In this document: piece by piece, positions 1-10,823 of the stretch
How positions within the stretch are numbered: position 1 is the stretch's first letter
Layout: the number at the start of each line of letters is the position of its first letter
NCBI GenBank assembly: GCA_016342745.1
Contig: JAEINT010000003.1
Coordinates: 124,001-188,000, forward strand
Reading direction: 5' to 3'
Length of the DNA stretch: 64,000 nucleotides
From: Labilibaculum sp.
Lineage (GTDB): Bacteria; Bacteroidota; Bacteroidia; Bacteroidales; Marinifilaceae
Notes under the pieces: generated by a model
The model's database searches: none
The model's input: the letters and a program-made list of their open reading frames with translations, nothing else
What the model was told of the DNA's origin: nothing
Made by a program: the position numbers and the translations under genes

Positions 1-680
<680 letters not shown>

Positions 681-730
681 TTAAAAATTTGCCATTATGA
701 AATTGATAATTTTCCTTATTAGTATAAGTG

Positions 731-787
731 TAAAAATAGGTCGAAATATTTTATTCATCAGTCTGTTTTCGATGTAATATAAGGGGG
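731..787 (-). promoter_or_regulatory. Candidate C-tract operator and -7 box for the leftward GH2 gene
   Basis: Read on the minus strand: a run of five C (787-783), then a TAnnTTTG-like -7 box TATTTTTA at 738-731, 49 bp from the start of the C run. The middle half-site expected near 762 is poor here. The 49-bp geometry matches six other promoters in the window. Function is inferred from recurrence only. Confidence 0.5.
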
Positions 788-823
788 CATTTAAGGTTTA
801 TGCTTGGTTTTTAAAGTATATAT

Positions 824-879
824 CCCCCAAATACACGCGCTTTTATTCCTGTTAATTAGATTAATTCAGTGTAATATTG
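824..879 (+). promoter_or_regulatory. Candidate C-tract operator and -7 box for the GH16-sulfatase unit
   Basis: TATCCCCCAAAT has its C run at 824-828, a weaker half TATTCCTG has CC at 848-849, and the -7-like box TAATATTG is at 872-879, 48 bp from the C run. The start codon of the GH16 gene is 85 bp beyond the box. This is one of seven copies of the same layout. Confidence 0.55.
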
Positions 880-963
880 TTTAGTAATTGGAAGAACAAT
901 CTAATTTGATAAGCTGGTCTTCCGAACTAATGTTTTGTACTGTAAATTGAATATTTTAGATAT

Positions 964-2127
964 ATGAAGAAAGTTGTATTATTGTTATTATTGTGTTGTT
1001 CCATTGGACTACAATTAATGGCAGATCCACCGATTCCACCAAAGGGATTTAGATGGGTTCTCAATCAAGAATTCTCTGATGAATTTAATGGATCCGAATT
1101 GGATCAAAAGAAATGGAACAATTATTTCCCAGGTTGGGAGGGAAGACAGCCGGCAATGTTTATTCCAGAAGCCATATCCGTAAAAAATGGAAACCTAGAG
1201 ATAAAAAGTGGAGTGTTAGATAAGCCAGTTAAAGATTACACGATTTATGGTGGAGCGGTTTCTTCAAAATCATATGACGCTTACTACGGCTATTATGAGT
1301 GCAGGGCGAAAGCATCTAAAATAGCAATGTCAACTACTTTTTGGATGTCCAATGCGAAAGTCCCTTTCACAGATACGGAAGATGCTAGAGATTCTTATAG
1401 CCAGGAGCTGGATATTCAGGAATGCATTGGTGGTGGTACTGTACATGCAAAGTTTCGAAATGGTATGAATTCCAATACTCATTTTCGATATATAAAACCA
1501 GGTGATAAAAAAGAAACATTTATTTCAAGAGGTTCAGGTGCGATTTTGAATTCGGAAGTGTCGGATGAGTTTCATACTTATGGTGCGTGGTGGAAAAATG
1601 CCAACGAAGTACTTTACTACGCCGATAATCAGTTGTCTGATACGGTACTGGTTCGTACTGATATTTCATCCAAACCATTTGATCGCCCGATGAAATTGAA
1701 TATGGTAACTGAAACCTACAATTGGCAACCAGCTCCTTCTAAAGAGGATTTATTAAACGATGAAATTAATACTGCGTTTTACGATTGGGTAAGATCATAT
1801 GAATTGGTGAAAGTGGATCAAAAAGTGAAATCGACTTATGACGAGCCGATATTTACCGAAAATATAGAACTTACTGCATCTAGCAAAGCGAGTTCTTTAC
1901 TTGTTGATTTTACCTATAAAGCCAATCAAAACGAGAAAATTGAGTTCTCATTTTTAGATAAAGAGGGGAACGTTATACATCAAAAAAGGATGACTGTTTA
2001 CGCAGGATATGGTAGCAATTCACTTGAAATAAAAGTGGCAGATTTGAAAAACAATAAAAAACCATATCGAGTTCAAGCAAAATATGCTTCAAAATCAGAA
2101 TTGAAAACGGCAGAAGCTATTTTTTAA
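964..2127 (+). CDS. GH16 beta-porphyranase/beta-agarase-like endo-hydrolase
   Basis: A secreted 387-residue GH16 enzyme expected to cut beta-1,4 bonds in agar-type galactan. A signal peptide covers residues 1-20. The GH16 jelly roll runs from about 30 to 280 with the ExDxxE signature ELDIQE at 148-153 (nucleophile Glu148, assisting Asp150, acid/base Glu153). The segment WNNYFPGWEGRQP is shared with the second GH16 protein at 39211. The last 95 or so residues form a separate, probably beta-rich domain that I do not recognise; there is no T9SS sorting domain. It is followed 30 bp later by a sulfatase. Porphyranase rather than agarase is favoured by the two GH86 enzymes and the L-galactose operon nearby, but sequence alone does not settle it. 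Confidence 0.85.
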   Translation: MKKVVLLLLLCCSIGLQLMADPPIPPKGFRWVLNQEFSDEFNGSELDQKKWNNYFPGWEGRQPAMFIPEAISVKNGNLEIKSGVLDKPVKDYTIYGGAVSSKSYDAYYGYYECRAKASKIAMSTTFWMSNAKVPFTDTEDARDSYSQELDIQECIGGGTVHAKFRNGMNSNTHFRYIKPGDKKETFISRGSGAILNSEVSDEFHTYGAWWKNANEVLYYADNQLSDTVLVRTDISSKPFDRPMKLNMVTETYNWQPAPSKEDLLNDEINTAFYDWVRSYELVKVDQKVKSTYDEPIFTENIELTASSKASSLLVDFTYKANQNEKIEFSFLDKEGNVIHQKRMTVYAGYGSNSLEIKVADLKNNKKPYRVQAKYASKSELKTAEAIF

Positions 2128-2157
2128 ATATTTACGATTATTATTTTAATTATTAGG

Positions 2158-3951
2158 ATGATGAAAATATTATTAGGCAGTCTTTTAATGACTCTTTCAC
2201 TATTTGGTTGTCAGTCTAAAAAGGAGATTGTAAAACCAAATGTAATTTTAATTGTTACTGATGATCAAGGGTATGGCGATTTAGCTTGTCATGGGAACCC
2301 GATTATTAAAACACCAAATATTGATCAATTGCATGATGAAAGTGTTCGCTTGACGAACTTTCATAGTGGTACAACTTGTACGCCTACCCGTGGAGGCTTA
2401 ATGACTGGTCGAAATTCCAATAGAAATGGAACTTGGCATACCATTGGCGGATGTTCCTTATTGAACGAGAAAGAAACGACAATTGCTGATGTATTTTCTG
2501 AAAATGGATATACAACCGGAATGTTTGGTAAATGGCACTTGGGTGATATGTATCCATTTCGTCCAAATGATAGAGGATTCGATTCTGCTTTTTATCATGG
2601 TGGTGGTGGTGTAGGGCAAACACCAGATTATTGGAACAATGATTATTTCGACGATACCTATTTTAGAAATGGAACTCCAGAGAAAGCTGAAGGATATTGT
2701 ACTGATGTTTGGTTTAATGAAGCAGGTAAGTTTGTTAAAGAAAATAAAGACAAACCATTTTTCCTTTATGTGTCGTTAAATGCACCACACAGTCCTTTTA
2801 ATGTGCCTGAGAAGTATTACGATTTGTATGAAAATGCAAATCTTAAACCAACACAAAAGCGTTTTTATGGTATGATTACTGAGTTGGACGAGCAGTTGGG
2901 AAAATTCAGAAAAAAATTAGAAGAACAAGGAGTGTCTAAAAATACAATCTTGATTTTCATGACTGATAATGGAACTGCTGCTGGTTACTATTACGATAAA
3001 AAAACAGGTGAATATACAGGTTATAATGCAGGTATGAGAGGAACTAAGGGCAGTCATTATGATGGTGGACATAGAGTGCCATGCTTTATTAGCTGGCCTG
3101 ATGCAATGCCAGAAGAAGGACGAGATGTTAGTTCTTTAACTGCTCACGTGGATTTATTGCCAACATTAGTTGATTTATGCGATTTGAAACATACCTATCT
3201 ATCGGAAATGGATGGGATATCAGTAAAAGATATGATTTTGGATAAGCCTACTGAAACAGATTTTGAGAAAAGAATGTTGGTGACAGATACGCAACGTATT
3301 CAATGGCCTAAAAAAGGTAGAAATTCTTGTGTAATGACAACGCGCTGGCGTTTGGTAAATGGAGATGAACTGTACGATATTAATGATGATCCAGGACAGA
3401 AAGTTAATGTTGCCAAAGCATATCCTGATGTAGTTTCTGAAATGAATTCATTCTATAATAAGTGGTGGACAAGTACGGAAAAGGATTTTGAATTCTCTTT
3501 AATGAAATTAGGTTCGGATAAGGAAAATCCAATGCACTTAACTTGTCACGATATGCATAGCGAACAAAATATTCCTTGGAATCAGAACATGATTCGTAAT
3601 GGTATATCCTTTGATGAAGGAATTTTTGTAACGGAAGTTATGCAGCAAGGGAAGTATAAATTTACAATTTCCCGTTATCCACAAGAAAGTGGATTGGCTA
3701 TTGATGCTTCAGTTGAAGGAGAGAAAGCTACGGATTATACAGAATGGATTGCGCCAGGTAAATCACTTGATTTGAAAGATCCGGTAATTCGAATTAATGG
3801 TAAGAAATACTCGTGTGCATTAACTGATGATAATGCATCAGCAGAAGTTGTAGTTGAACTGTCGGCAGGGAAAATGGAGTTTGACGGTGGTTTTACCAAC
3901 AAGGATAATAAACATGAAATGGCTTATTATTTTGTTGTTGAGCGGTTATAG
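2158..3951 (+). CDS. S1 family sulfatase, lipoprotein
   Basis: A formylglycine-dependent sulfatase of 597 residues. The lipobox SLFGC gives an acylated Cys18, so a periplasmic or outer-membrane lipoprotein. The metal-binding start VTDDQGYGD is at 33-41, and the formylglycine motif CTPTR is at 74-78 with Cys74 the residue to be modified. GKWHLGD, TDNGTAAG and the acidic and His residues of the alkaline-phosphatase fold follow. About 150 C-terminal residues beyond the usual sulfatase end form an extension of unknown role. Two adjacent ATGs (2158 and 2161) are equally possible starts. It is co-transcribed with the GH16 gene and ends at a bidirectional terminator. A substrate such as L-galactose-6-sulfate is plausible but cannot be assigned by eye. 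Confidence 0.9.
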   Translation: MMKILLGSLLMTLSLFGCQSKKEIVKPNVILIVTDDQGYGDLACHGNPIIKTPNIDQLHDESVRLTNFHSGTTCTPTRGGLMTGRNSNRNGTWHTIGGCSLLNEKETTIADVFSENGYTTGMFGKWHLGDMYPFRPNDRGFDSAFYHGGGGVGQTPDYWNNDYFDDTYFRNGTPEKAEGYCTDVWFNEAGKFVKENKDKPFFLYVSLNAPHSPFNVPEKYYDLYENANLKPTQKRFYGMITELDEQLGKFRKKLEEQGVSKNTILIFMTDNGTAAGYYYDKKTGEYTGYNAGMRGTKGSHYDGGHRVPCFISWPDAMPEEGRDVSSLTAHVDLLPTLVDLCDLKHTYLSEMDGISVKDMILDKPTETDFEKRMLVTDTQRIQWPKKGRNSCVMTTRWRLVNGDELYDINDDPGQKVNVAKAYPDVVSEMNSFYNKWWTSTEKDFEFSLMKLGSDKENPMHLTCHDMHSEQNIPWNQNMIRNGISFDEGIFVTEVMQQGKYKFTISRYPQESGLAIDASVEGEKATDYTEWIAPGKSLDLKDPVIRINGKKYSCALTDDNASAEVVVELSAGKMEFDGGFTNKDNKHEMAYYFVVERL

Positions 3952-3971
3952 ACAATGAATTTAAAAGTTAA

Positions 3972-4006
3972 AAAACCCGAAATAGAGCGATACTATTTCG
4001 GGTTTT
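3972..4006. terminator. Bidirectional rho-independent terminator
   Basis: Perfect 14-bp stem (AAAACCCGAAATAG with its complement) and a 7-nt loop, flanked by A and T tracts, between the convergent sulfatase (ends 3951) and GH3 gene (ends 4019). Confidence 0.9.
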
Positions 4007-4018
4007 ATATTTTATTTT

Positions 4019-6394
4019 TTATTGATTTTTCGAGAAGAATACTGAACGCCCATTTTTAAGAATTTTGGCATCACCCTTTATATTAATTGTTCCGCTTAAA
4101 CGGATATCAGTGCAAGATGCTGCTAGCTTAAAATCATATTTTCCTGGTACTACAATCCATTGGTTATTTTTGTATTGAACCAATTGCTCAGGTGAAACAA
4201 GGAATTTTATGGATTTTTCTTCACCTGCTTTTAAATCTACACGCTGAAAACCTTTTAATTGTATTGGTTTCATACTTGAATTTTCATCGCTAGGAGAGAC
4301 ATACAACTGAACGATCTCAGTACCGTCCTTTTCACCCGTATTTTTCACTTTACAGGCTATTTCGAAACGATCATCTGTAATTTTAGTGCTAGAGTTCAAT
4401 TGCAAATCACTATAAGTATAATTGGTATATGACAAACCGTATCCGAAAGGATATTGAGGTTCTTCATTTGTGTATCCATTTTTGTAGTTCACCTCTGTTT
4501 TGTCTTCCGATTTAGGGTAAGTGATACACAATTTAGCAGACGGGTTAACTTTACCGATCATGATATCAGCAATTGCTTGTCCACCTTCTTCTCCAGGGAA
4601 CCAAGCTTGAACAATAGCAGCACAACCTTTTTCCAACTCATTTACTACTTGCGGACGACCACCGTACATAACCAAAATTACCGGTTTTCCAGTTGCAATT
4701 AATTTCTTTACGAAAGCTTCTTGTTCTCCTGGTAAACGAATTCCTTTTCTTTCACGCCCTTCACCGCACAAGTAAATGTTTTCTCCCATTACGGCGATAA
4801 TCACATCACTTTCCTTAGATATTTTAAGGGCATTATCAAGATCCGGTTGAGGTACATCTTTAATGGTTAGCATTTTTACTTTTGCCAAACGACTATCGCC
4901 TAATCCATCTTTTTTGATCATTGATTCTAAAGGTGCACTCCAATCGCAACCTCGTTCATGTGCAATGCTAACATCATCTCCAAGAACATTGTGTAAACCT
5001 TCGCTAAGACTAATTAGTTTAGGATTGTTAGGGTCGAAAGATTTACCCCACCAAAACGAAATCATCGATTGGTATGTGTAATCACCTAATAAACCATGCA
5101 CTGTAGCTGCATTTGGTCCAACCAAAGCAATCTTTTTTACATCCTTTTTAAGGGGTAGAATACCATTATTCTTTAATAAAACGATAGACTGACAAGCAGA
5201 TTCATAAGCCAATTTACGGTTTGCAGGAGGATCAAAATTTAATTCTCCATCAATACCAATTGCTGGATTTTCATCCAATAAGCCCAAACGAGCCTTCATG
5301 ATTAATGAGCGTTTTACTGCATCGTCAATTTTTTCTTGGCTTACCAATCCTTCTTTCAATGCTTCAGGTAAATATGGAAAAGCAATTGGTTTTGCAAGTT
5401 CAATATCTGTTCCAGCATTTAAAGCCATAACTGCAGCTTCCTTCGATGAAGATGCCAGTTTGTGTCCAGAATAGGTAAGGTTAATTGCGCCATAATCGCT
5501 CACGACAACACCGTCAAAACCCAACTTTTCTCGTAAAATTGTAGTTAGCATTTCTTTACTGGTCACTACAGCTTTACCTTTGAATCTACCGTAAGAAGGC
5601 ATTACACTTTTTACGTTTCCTTTTTTGATTACTACTTCGTGTGGCATCAAATATTCTTCATAAAATTCCTTAGGATTATTGTTTTGTGTTCCATATCCTG
5701 CAAAGTGTTTTGTTGTAGCGGCAACTCCATTACTGATGTCCTCTCCTTGCAATCCGTTTACAAACGCCAAACCCAAAGCAGAAGTCAAGTAGGCATCTTC
5801 ACCATAACTTTCTTCAATTCGTTCCCAATGAGCGGTGCGACTAAGGTCGAGCATAGGAGACAGGGCATAAGTTGCTCCAGCAGCTCTCATATTTCTTCTT
5901 GTAGAAGCTGAATTTTTGATAATTTGATCTTCATTCCATGAACAACCCATGCCAATTTGCTGTGGGAATGTTGTTGCTCCCTGAGTTGCAAATCCAGTGA
6001 TTGCTTCTTCGTGAAAAATAGCTGGAATTTTGGTTCTGGTTTCGGTCATTAGATAATGCTGAATCTCACGAACAAAGTCTCTTAACTCCGATGGACTCTT
6101 GGTCAAGGAAGATGAAAATTGACAGAAATGTCCTATTCCATGAGGAATGATTTCTCTGCATTTTTCAAGAGATAATTTGCCATCAATCATGAGGTCATTT
6201 GGCCGAATTCCTTCTATTTGTGCTAATTTTTCCTCCAGAGTCATTCGACTCATTATTACTTCAACTTTTGCATCGATTTCTTTATTTGAGAAAGAATTCG
6301 ATTTTTTAGGCTTACTGGAGTCTGAACCGCATCCAAAACAAATCAGTAGGATAAAAAGAATTGAAAATTGGAATCTTATGGATTTTAAAATCAT
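4019..6394 (-). CDS. GH3 beta-glycosidase, lipoprotein
   Basis: A full-length GH3 enzyme (791 residues), an exo-acting beta-glucosidase/beta-xylosidase type. The N-terminus resembles a lipoprotein signal (Cys22 in CFGCGSD). The TIM-barrel domain has the KHF motif at 229-231 and the nucleophile Asp300 in VVSDYGAI. The alpha/beta sandwich follows (about 400-620), then an FnIII-like C-terminal domain (about 680-791) introduced by PFGYGLSYT. It is the last gene of the six-gene leftward unit and starts 17 bp after the GH86 gene ends. A GH3 is not required for pure porphyran, so it may attack xylan or glucan side components of red-algal walls, or an unusual galactoside. Family certain, substrate unknown. 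Confidence 0.92.
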   Translation of the reverse strand: MILKSIRFQFSILFILLICFGCGSDSSKPKKSNSFSNKEIDAKVEVIMSRMTLEEKLAQIEGIRPNDLMIDGKLSLEKCREIIPHGIGHFCQFSSSLTKSPSELRDFVREIQHYLMTETRTKIPAIFHEEAITGFATQGATTFPQQIGMGCSWNEDQIIKNSASTRRNMRAAGATYALSPMLDLSRTAHWERIEESYGEDAYLTSALGLAFVNGLQGEDISNGVAATTKHFAGYGTQNNNPKEFYEEYLMPHEVVIKKGNVKSVMPSYGRFKGKAVVTSKEMLTTILREKLGFDGVVVSDYGAINLTYSGHKLASSSKEAAVMALNAGTDIELAKPIAFPYLPEALKEGLVSQEKIDDAVKRSLIMKARLGLLDENPAIGIDGELNFDPPANRKLAYESACQSIVLLKNNGILPLKKDVKKIALVGPNAATVHGLLGDYTYQSMISFWWGKSFDPNNPKLISLSEGLHNVLGDDVSIAHERGCDWSAPLESMIKKDGLGDSRLAKVKMLTIKDVPQPDLDNALKISKESDVIIAVMGENIYLCGEGRERKGIRLPGEQEAFVKKLIATGKPVILVMYGGRPQVVNELEKGCAAIVQAWFPGEEGGQAIADIMIGKVNPSAKLCITYPKSEDKTEVNYKNGYTNEEPQYPFGYGLSYTNYTYSDLQLNSSTKITDDRFEIACKVKNTGEKDGTEIVQLYVSPSDENSSMKPIQLKGFQRVDLKAGEEKSIKFLVSPEQLVQYKNNQWIVVPGKYDFKLAASCTDIRLSGTINIKGDAKILKNGRSVFFSKNQ

Positions 6395-6411
6395 ATCAAT
6401 ACTAGTAATTA

Positions 6412-8256
6412 TTATTTGATGTAATCAACATTGTTTAAAACACTTAATTTGACTGAACTAACTCGTCCTCCATTTCCATTAAATGAAATTTCGATAGTGT
6501 TATCCTCTTTCACAATTTCACTTGGAATATTTACTTCCATAACTCCAAAGAAGCCAGTCTTAGTTCTATCAGATTGATCATATCCTTTCCAGTCACTCGG
6601 GAATTTGATGTTTTTTCCATTAAATGCTAAGCTTGCATTAAGCGACTTATCTAATGGTCGGGCAATACCTATTTTTAAACTAGCTCTTTGAACATTTGAG
6701 TCTATTCCCTTAATGTTAAATTTGATCGCTCGTTGATCTTCTATTGGCAATAGATATTCATCAGCAAAGTAATTCCTGTTTTGAAGTGTTTCAGATTGAG
6801 TAATATTATCCTCAAATGTATACTCTAGAATTACTGCTTCGTCTTTCGCTAAACTTAGATGTTTTATCTTCGTGTCAAGTGATTTTATATCTAAATTAGG
6901 TTTACCTTCAGATAGGTATAGTCTTCTTATTTTTAGAGATTTGACCTTAGGTAGGTTAATGAAATTCAAATCGATATTTTTTTCATTATGCTCCAAGTTA
7001 CTTAAAGCAATAAATGCCTTGTTTTCATGGATAAAACTATGCGCTAAAATATCTGGATCTGAAACTTGAATGTCACTATATGAACCTTGAATATCTTTCC
7101 AAAACTCATAGAATTTGATAAGATGAGTCCATTCATATTTACCATTTACTTTTCGCATACTAACCCATGGATATGGATGATTTTCTGGTGTTTTGAACCA
7201 TTTCGCTTTAGCAGTAATGAATGAGACAACTTTTGCGATCTGATCAGGGCGATCCATAAACTGCATCATTTGATGATTGATTGACCTGATGTTTTTCCAA
7301 TCTCTAAGTTCACTATATGGAGATCCAATCCAATCTGGTCGTGTTATTCCATGTTCTGACATTAAAATAGGCTTTGTTTTCCCCCATTTAATTGTAGCAT
7401 ATGCATCAATTACATCCATTATGGCTTCCGCATTACTTCCAGATCTGAATGAATCACCTCCGGTTACATTTTTCCCATCATAAATGTGATAGGATAAAAA
7501 ATCCATTTCATCTCCGGCCAAGTCCATGAATAATTTCATTCGCTCGTTCCAATGTCTAAAATCCCATAATTCAAATGATGGCCATGCAGAGGCAAATCCA
7601 CCTATCATTACTTCCGGAACTTCCGTGTGTAATTTTTCTGCGAGACTTTTATGGAATCGACACATTTCTACGCGTACATCTTCTGAATCAATTCCTTTGA
7701 TATCCTTTGCATGAACAAATGGCTCATTCATTGGCTCATAGAACTTAGGAAAGGGTAATTCTCCATTAGAACTTTTACCGTATAAATTTTTAAACACACG
7801 TGCAATGTATTCCGCCTCCTGAGAATAGTCTGCATTTTTCCCTTTCCATTGAAAAGCATACCTACTATGTTTGTGAGTAGGATGAGATGTGAATATCATA
7901 CTTCGATCCAGTTCGATTGGAGTTTTCATCCATTGTAATGATTTTCTGCGTGAAGACTTAATTCGCTTCAGGTGATTAGCTTTTGAAGGAGTTTCATTAG
8001 CCATAAATTGTCCAACAGTTGGAGCACTGAAAGATCTTCCAAAACCAACACCTAATTCTTGCAGATATGCCAATTCTTCTGAATTAAAGCTTTTGGCTTG
8101 CGCGTGCATGTTGAAGAATTTTGATCTGTCAAGCTCGGCAACTTTTCCATACATTTTCTTTGTTTGAAGATCAATATCCACTTGTACTTGAGATATTGAT
8201 GAAAAACCAGTGAAAATGATTAGTCCAGAACAAACTAATATGTCTTTAATTTTCAT
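6412..8256 (-). CDS. GH86 beta-porphyranase/beta-agarase, no sorting domain
   Basis: GH86 endo-enzyme of 614 residues, expected to cleave the beta-D-galactose(1,4) linkage in porphyran or agarose. A signal peptide spans about 1-22. The family start AELDRSKFFNMH is at 40-51. The acid/base Glu178 lies in FYEPMNEPF and the nucleophile Glu301 in ILMSEHG, the usual GH86 spacing. Beta-sandwich domains occupy about 400-614, ending in a segment (RVSSVKLSVLNN) also found near the same place in the other GH86 protein at 29492. That paralogue has a T9SS sorting domain and this one does not, so this copy is probably periplasmic. Three bp separate it from the upstream GH2 gene, so co-translation is likely. 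Confidence 0.88.
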   Translation of the reverse strand: MKIKDILVCSGLIIFTGFSSISQVQVDIDLQTKKMYGKVAELDRSKFFNMHAQAKSFNSEELAYLQELGVGFGRSFSAPTVGQFMANETPSKANHLKRIKSSRRKSLQWMKTPIELDRSMIFTSHPTHKHSRYAFQWKGKNADYSQEAEYIARVFKNLYGKSSNGELPFPKFYEPMNEPFVHAKDIKGIDSEDVRVEMCRFHKSLAEKLHTEVPEVMIGGFASAWPSFELWDFRHWNERMKLFMDLAGDEMDFLSYHIYDGKNVTGGDSFRSGSNAEAIMDVIDAYATIKWGKTKPILMSEHGITRPDWIGSPYSELRDWKNIRSINHQMMQFMDRPDQIAKVVSFITAKAKWFKTPENHPYPWVSMRKVNGKYEWTHLIKFYEFWKDIQGSYSDIQVSDPDILAHSFIHENKAFIALSNLEHNEKNIDLNFINLPKVKSLKIRRLYLSEGKPNLDIKSLDTKIKHLSLAKDEAVILEYTFEDNITQSETLQNRNYFADEYLLPIEDQRAIKFNIKGIDSNVQRASLKIGIARPLDKSLNASLAFNGKNIKFPSDWKGYDQSDRTKTGFFGVMEVNIPSEIVKEDNTIEISFNGNGGRVSSVKLSVLNNVDYIK

Positions 8257-8258
8257 GT

Positions 8259-10709
8259 CTATTTTGATTCAAGTTGTAAATTGGAACTTTCAAGTCCTTT
8301 AGAATGAGCTGAGAATAAGATTTGACCTTTTTCTTTAGTCGATTTTATAATGACTAAACATTTGCCCTTAAATGCCTTTCGGTATGAAGCCTGAAATGGT
8401 TCATGGCTCATGTTGTTCCCATTTCCTACGCCTACAATCGTGGCTGGACCTTCAATTGAAAAATTAATTTTATTACTTGCGTTTGGAACGATATTTCCTT
8501 CAGCATCAAAAATTGTACATTCCACATATATTAAATCTTGACTATCTGATTTCATTTCTGTTCTTCGAACGCTTAGTGATATTTTCTTTTCTTTTCCAGC
8601 TGTCTTGAGTGTTTTTTCTGCAACTTTCTCACCGTTTAAATAAGAAATAGCCTTAAGCTCCCCAGCCTTGTATTTTACTTTCCATGTTTGATATTCAACA
8701 CCCTTTTTATCATTTGATTTTTTGCCTAAGGATTTTCCATCTTGAAATAGTTCAACTTCATCACCATTGGTAAATGCGAAAACATCAACAAGTTTACCTT
8801 CCATTCCACTTAAGTTCCAGTTTGGGAAAATATGAACCATTGGTTTATCACTCCATTGAGATTGGTAGAAATAATATCCATCTTTTGGGAAGCCGCATAA
8901 ATCAAGAGGAGCAAAGGAGGACGATCGCGCAGGCCATCCAAAAGGAATTACTTCTCCTAAATAATCAAATCCTGTCCAAATAAATTGTCCCATTACATGA
9001 GGTCGTTTTTTTACCGCTCTCCAAGCTTCCATGCCACTATCACCTGTAATACCTCTTTTCTCAGTCCATTCGTAGGCTTCTTGACTTTCGTATTGTAATG
9101 CATTCCACCATTGTTTTTTCGCATCATCGTATAAATAAGTTGATCTAGGGTAGAAAGATTGAGCTGATTCACATTCTGTTACAATTGCTAAGGCAGATGG
9201 AAATAATGATCTTTCTTTATCAAATCCTTCATCTTTGATATAGTTATAGCCCTTAATATCGCTATGAGATACGGCCGAATCATTTGGCCAACGATCCCAA
9301 CCATACCCATAAACACCATTAGTAACAGGACGATAGTCCAATTCATGAACAATCTCAGCAAGTCTTTTCGCAATTGGAGCTCCTTCATCACTCATCATTT
9401 GTTCAATTTCATTTCCAACGCTCCACATAATAACTGAAGGATGATTTCTATCTCGAAGCACGAAATCTTTTAAATCGATATCTGCCCATTTTTTGAATTC
9501 TTTGGCATAAAAATCTACCGGAATTCGAATCTTTTTCCCATTTTGAGTTGTGGCTGGAGATTTAGCTTGTTCCCATTCGTCGAACATTTCGTTCATTACC
9601 AAAAATCCCATTCTGTCACAAACATTCATAAATTCTTCTGAGAAAGGGTTATGTGCAGTCCGAACCGCATTACATCCCATTTCTCTTAAAATTTCTAACT
9701 GTCGCTCAATCGTTCGCTCATAAACTGCAGCTCCCAAAGGACCACCATCATGATGCAGACAAACACCTTTTAGTTTGATGTTTTTTCCATTTAACAAGAA
9801 TCCGTTTTGGGCATTAAATTCCAATTTTCGAATTCCTGTTTTATTAATCTCAGAATAGATTATTTTACCATCTTCAATAAGTTCCGTTTTAATTGAATAT
9901 AGGTTTGGAGTAGAAGGATTCCATAATGATGGACTTTCAATATTCAGTTCCGATTTAATGATTCTATTCTCTTTTGATAATAAAGTTTCTTGCAGATCAA
10001 TTGAATTGACTGCCTGGCCATCAGGATTAAAAGCTGAATGGCGTATTATAATGTTCTTTTTAGTATCGTAATCATTTTGAACCTTTGTTTCCAGTTTTAT
10101 TGTTGCACTTTCATCGTTATAATCATTCGCAACAATGTAATTTCCCCAAACAGGAACGTATAATTTATTTGTTGTAATGAGGTGTACATGACGATAGATT
10201 CCTGTACCACTATACCAACGAGAACCGGGTTGTGAGGAATTATCAATTTTCACACTTATAACATTGTTGCCACCAAATTTAATATACTTGGTAAGATCAT
10301 AATGGAATGCAATATAACCTAATGGCCTTTTGCCTAAGAAATGTCCATTTATCCAAACTTCAGAATTTCGATATGCACCATCGAAATAAATTACAAATCG
10401 TTTATCTGAATTGCTTTTGGATACCTTGAAAGATTTGCGATATGCACACTTTCCAGCAGGAAGCCATCCTCCTCGCGAAAATGAAGAATTCTCTTTACTA
10501 AATGGACCTTCAATGCTATAATCGTGTGGCAAATCTACAGTTTGCCAGGAAGTGTCATCAAAATCAGGATTTTCAGAATCTATCGCCTCACCTTTTGAGA
10601 ATTTCCAATTGAAATCGAATAATTCTTTGGTATTTGTAGGCTGATTTGCTTGGCAACTCGCCAGAAAAATGATTATCAATAATAGAATAGATATTTGTAG
10701 TTTTTGCAT
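8259..10709 (-). CDS. GH2 beta-galactosidase, lipoprotein
   Basis: An 816-residue GH2 enzyme with lipobox LASC (Cys19). The sugar-binding domain begins near 30 (LFDFNWKFSKG, VDLPHDYSIEGPF). The barrel carries the acid/base Glu434 in WSVGNEIEQ and the nucleophile Glu512 in IVTECES. A DUF4982-like beta domain and a further Ig-like domain complete the C-terminus (FIWTGFDYLGE; VPNASNKINFSIEGP). This is the shorter GalB-like GH2 architecture rather than the LacZ type at the left edge. It probably trims non-reducing beta-D-galactose from neoagaro/neoporphyran oligosaccharides in the periplasm. It sits between sulfatase and GH86 genes of the same leftward unit. Confidence 0.92.
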   Translation of the reverse strand: MQKLQISILLLIIIFLASCQANQPTNTKELFDFNWKFSKGEAIDSENPDFDDTSWQTVDLPHDYSIEGPFSKENSSFSRGGWLPAGKCAYRKSFKVSKSNSDKRFVIYFDGAYRNSEVWINGHFLGKRPLGYIAFHYDLTKYIKFGGNNVISVKIDNSSQPGSRWYSGTGIYRHVHLITTNKLYVPVWGNYIVANDYNDESATIKLETKVQNDYDTKKNIIIRHSAFNPDGQAVNSIDLQETLLSKENRIIKSELNIESPSLWNPSTPNLYSIKTELIEDGKIIYSEINKTGIRKLEFNAQNGFLLNGKNIKLKGVCLHHDGGPLGAAVYERTIERQLEILREMGCNAVRTAHNPFSEEFMNVCDRMGFLVMNEMFDEWEQAKSPATTQNGKKIRIPVDFYAKEFKKWADIDLKDFVLRDRNHPSVIMWSVGNEIEQMMSDEGAPIAKRLAEIVHELDYRPVTNGVYGYGWDRWPNDSAVSHSDIKGYNYIKDEGFDKERSLFPSALAIVTECESAQSFYPRSTYLYDDAKKQWWNALQYESQEAYEWTEKRGITGDSGMEAWRAVKKRPHVMGQFIWTGFDYLGEVIPFGWPARSSSFAPLDLCGFPKDGYYFYQSQWSDKPMVHIFPNWNLSGMEGKLVDVFAFTNGDEVELFQDGKSLGKKSNDKKGVEYQTWKVKYKAGELKAISYLNGEKVAEKTLKTAGKEKKISLSVRRTEMKSDSQDLIYVECTIFDAEGNIVPNASNKINFSIEGPATIVGVGNGNNMSHEPFQASYRKAFKGKCLVIIKSTKEKGQILFSAHSKGLESSNLQLESK

Positions 10710-10823
10710 CCTAGTTGGTTTTAGATCAAATGTTTAAGGTGTAGTTTTGAGCTTGTATACGATTTTTTGTAGAATTATTAGCTAGCAGATAAATAAAGCA
10801 GCCTATCCATGGTTATGAATAGG

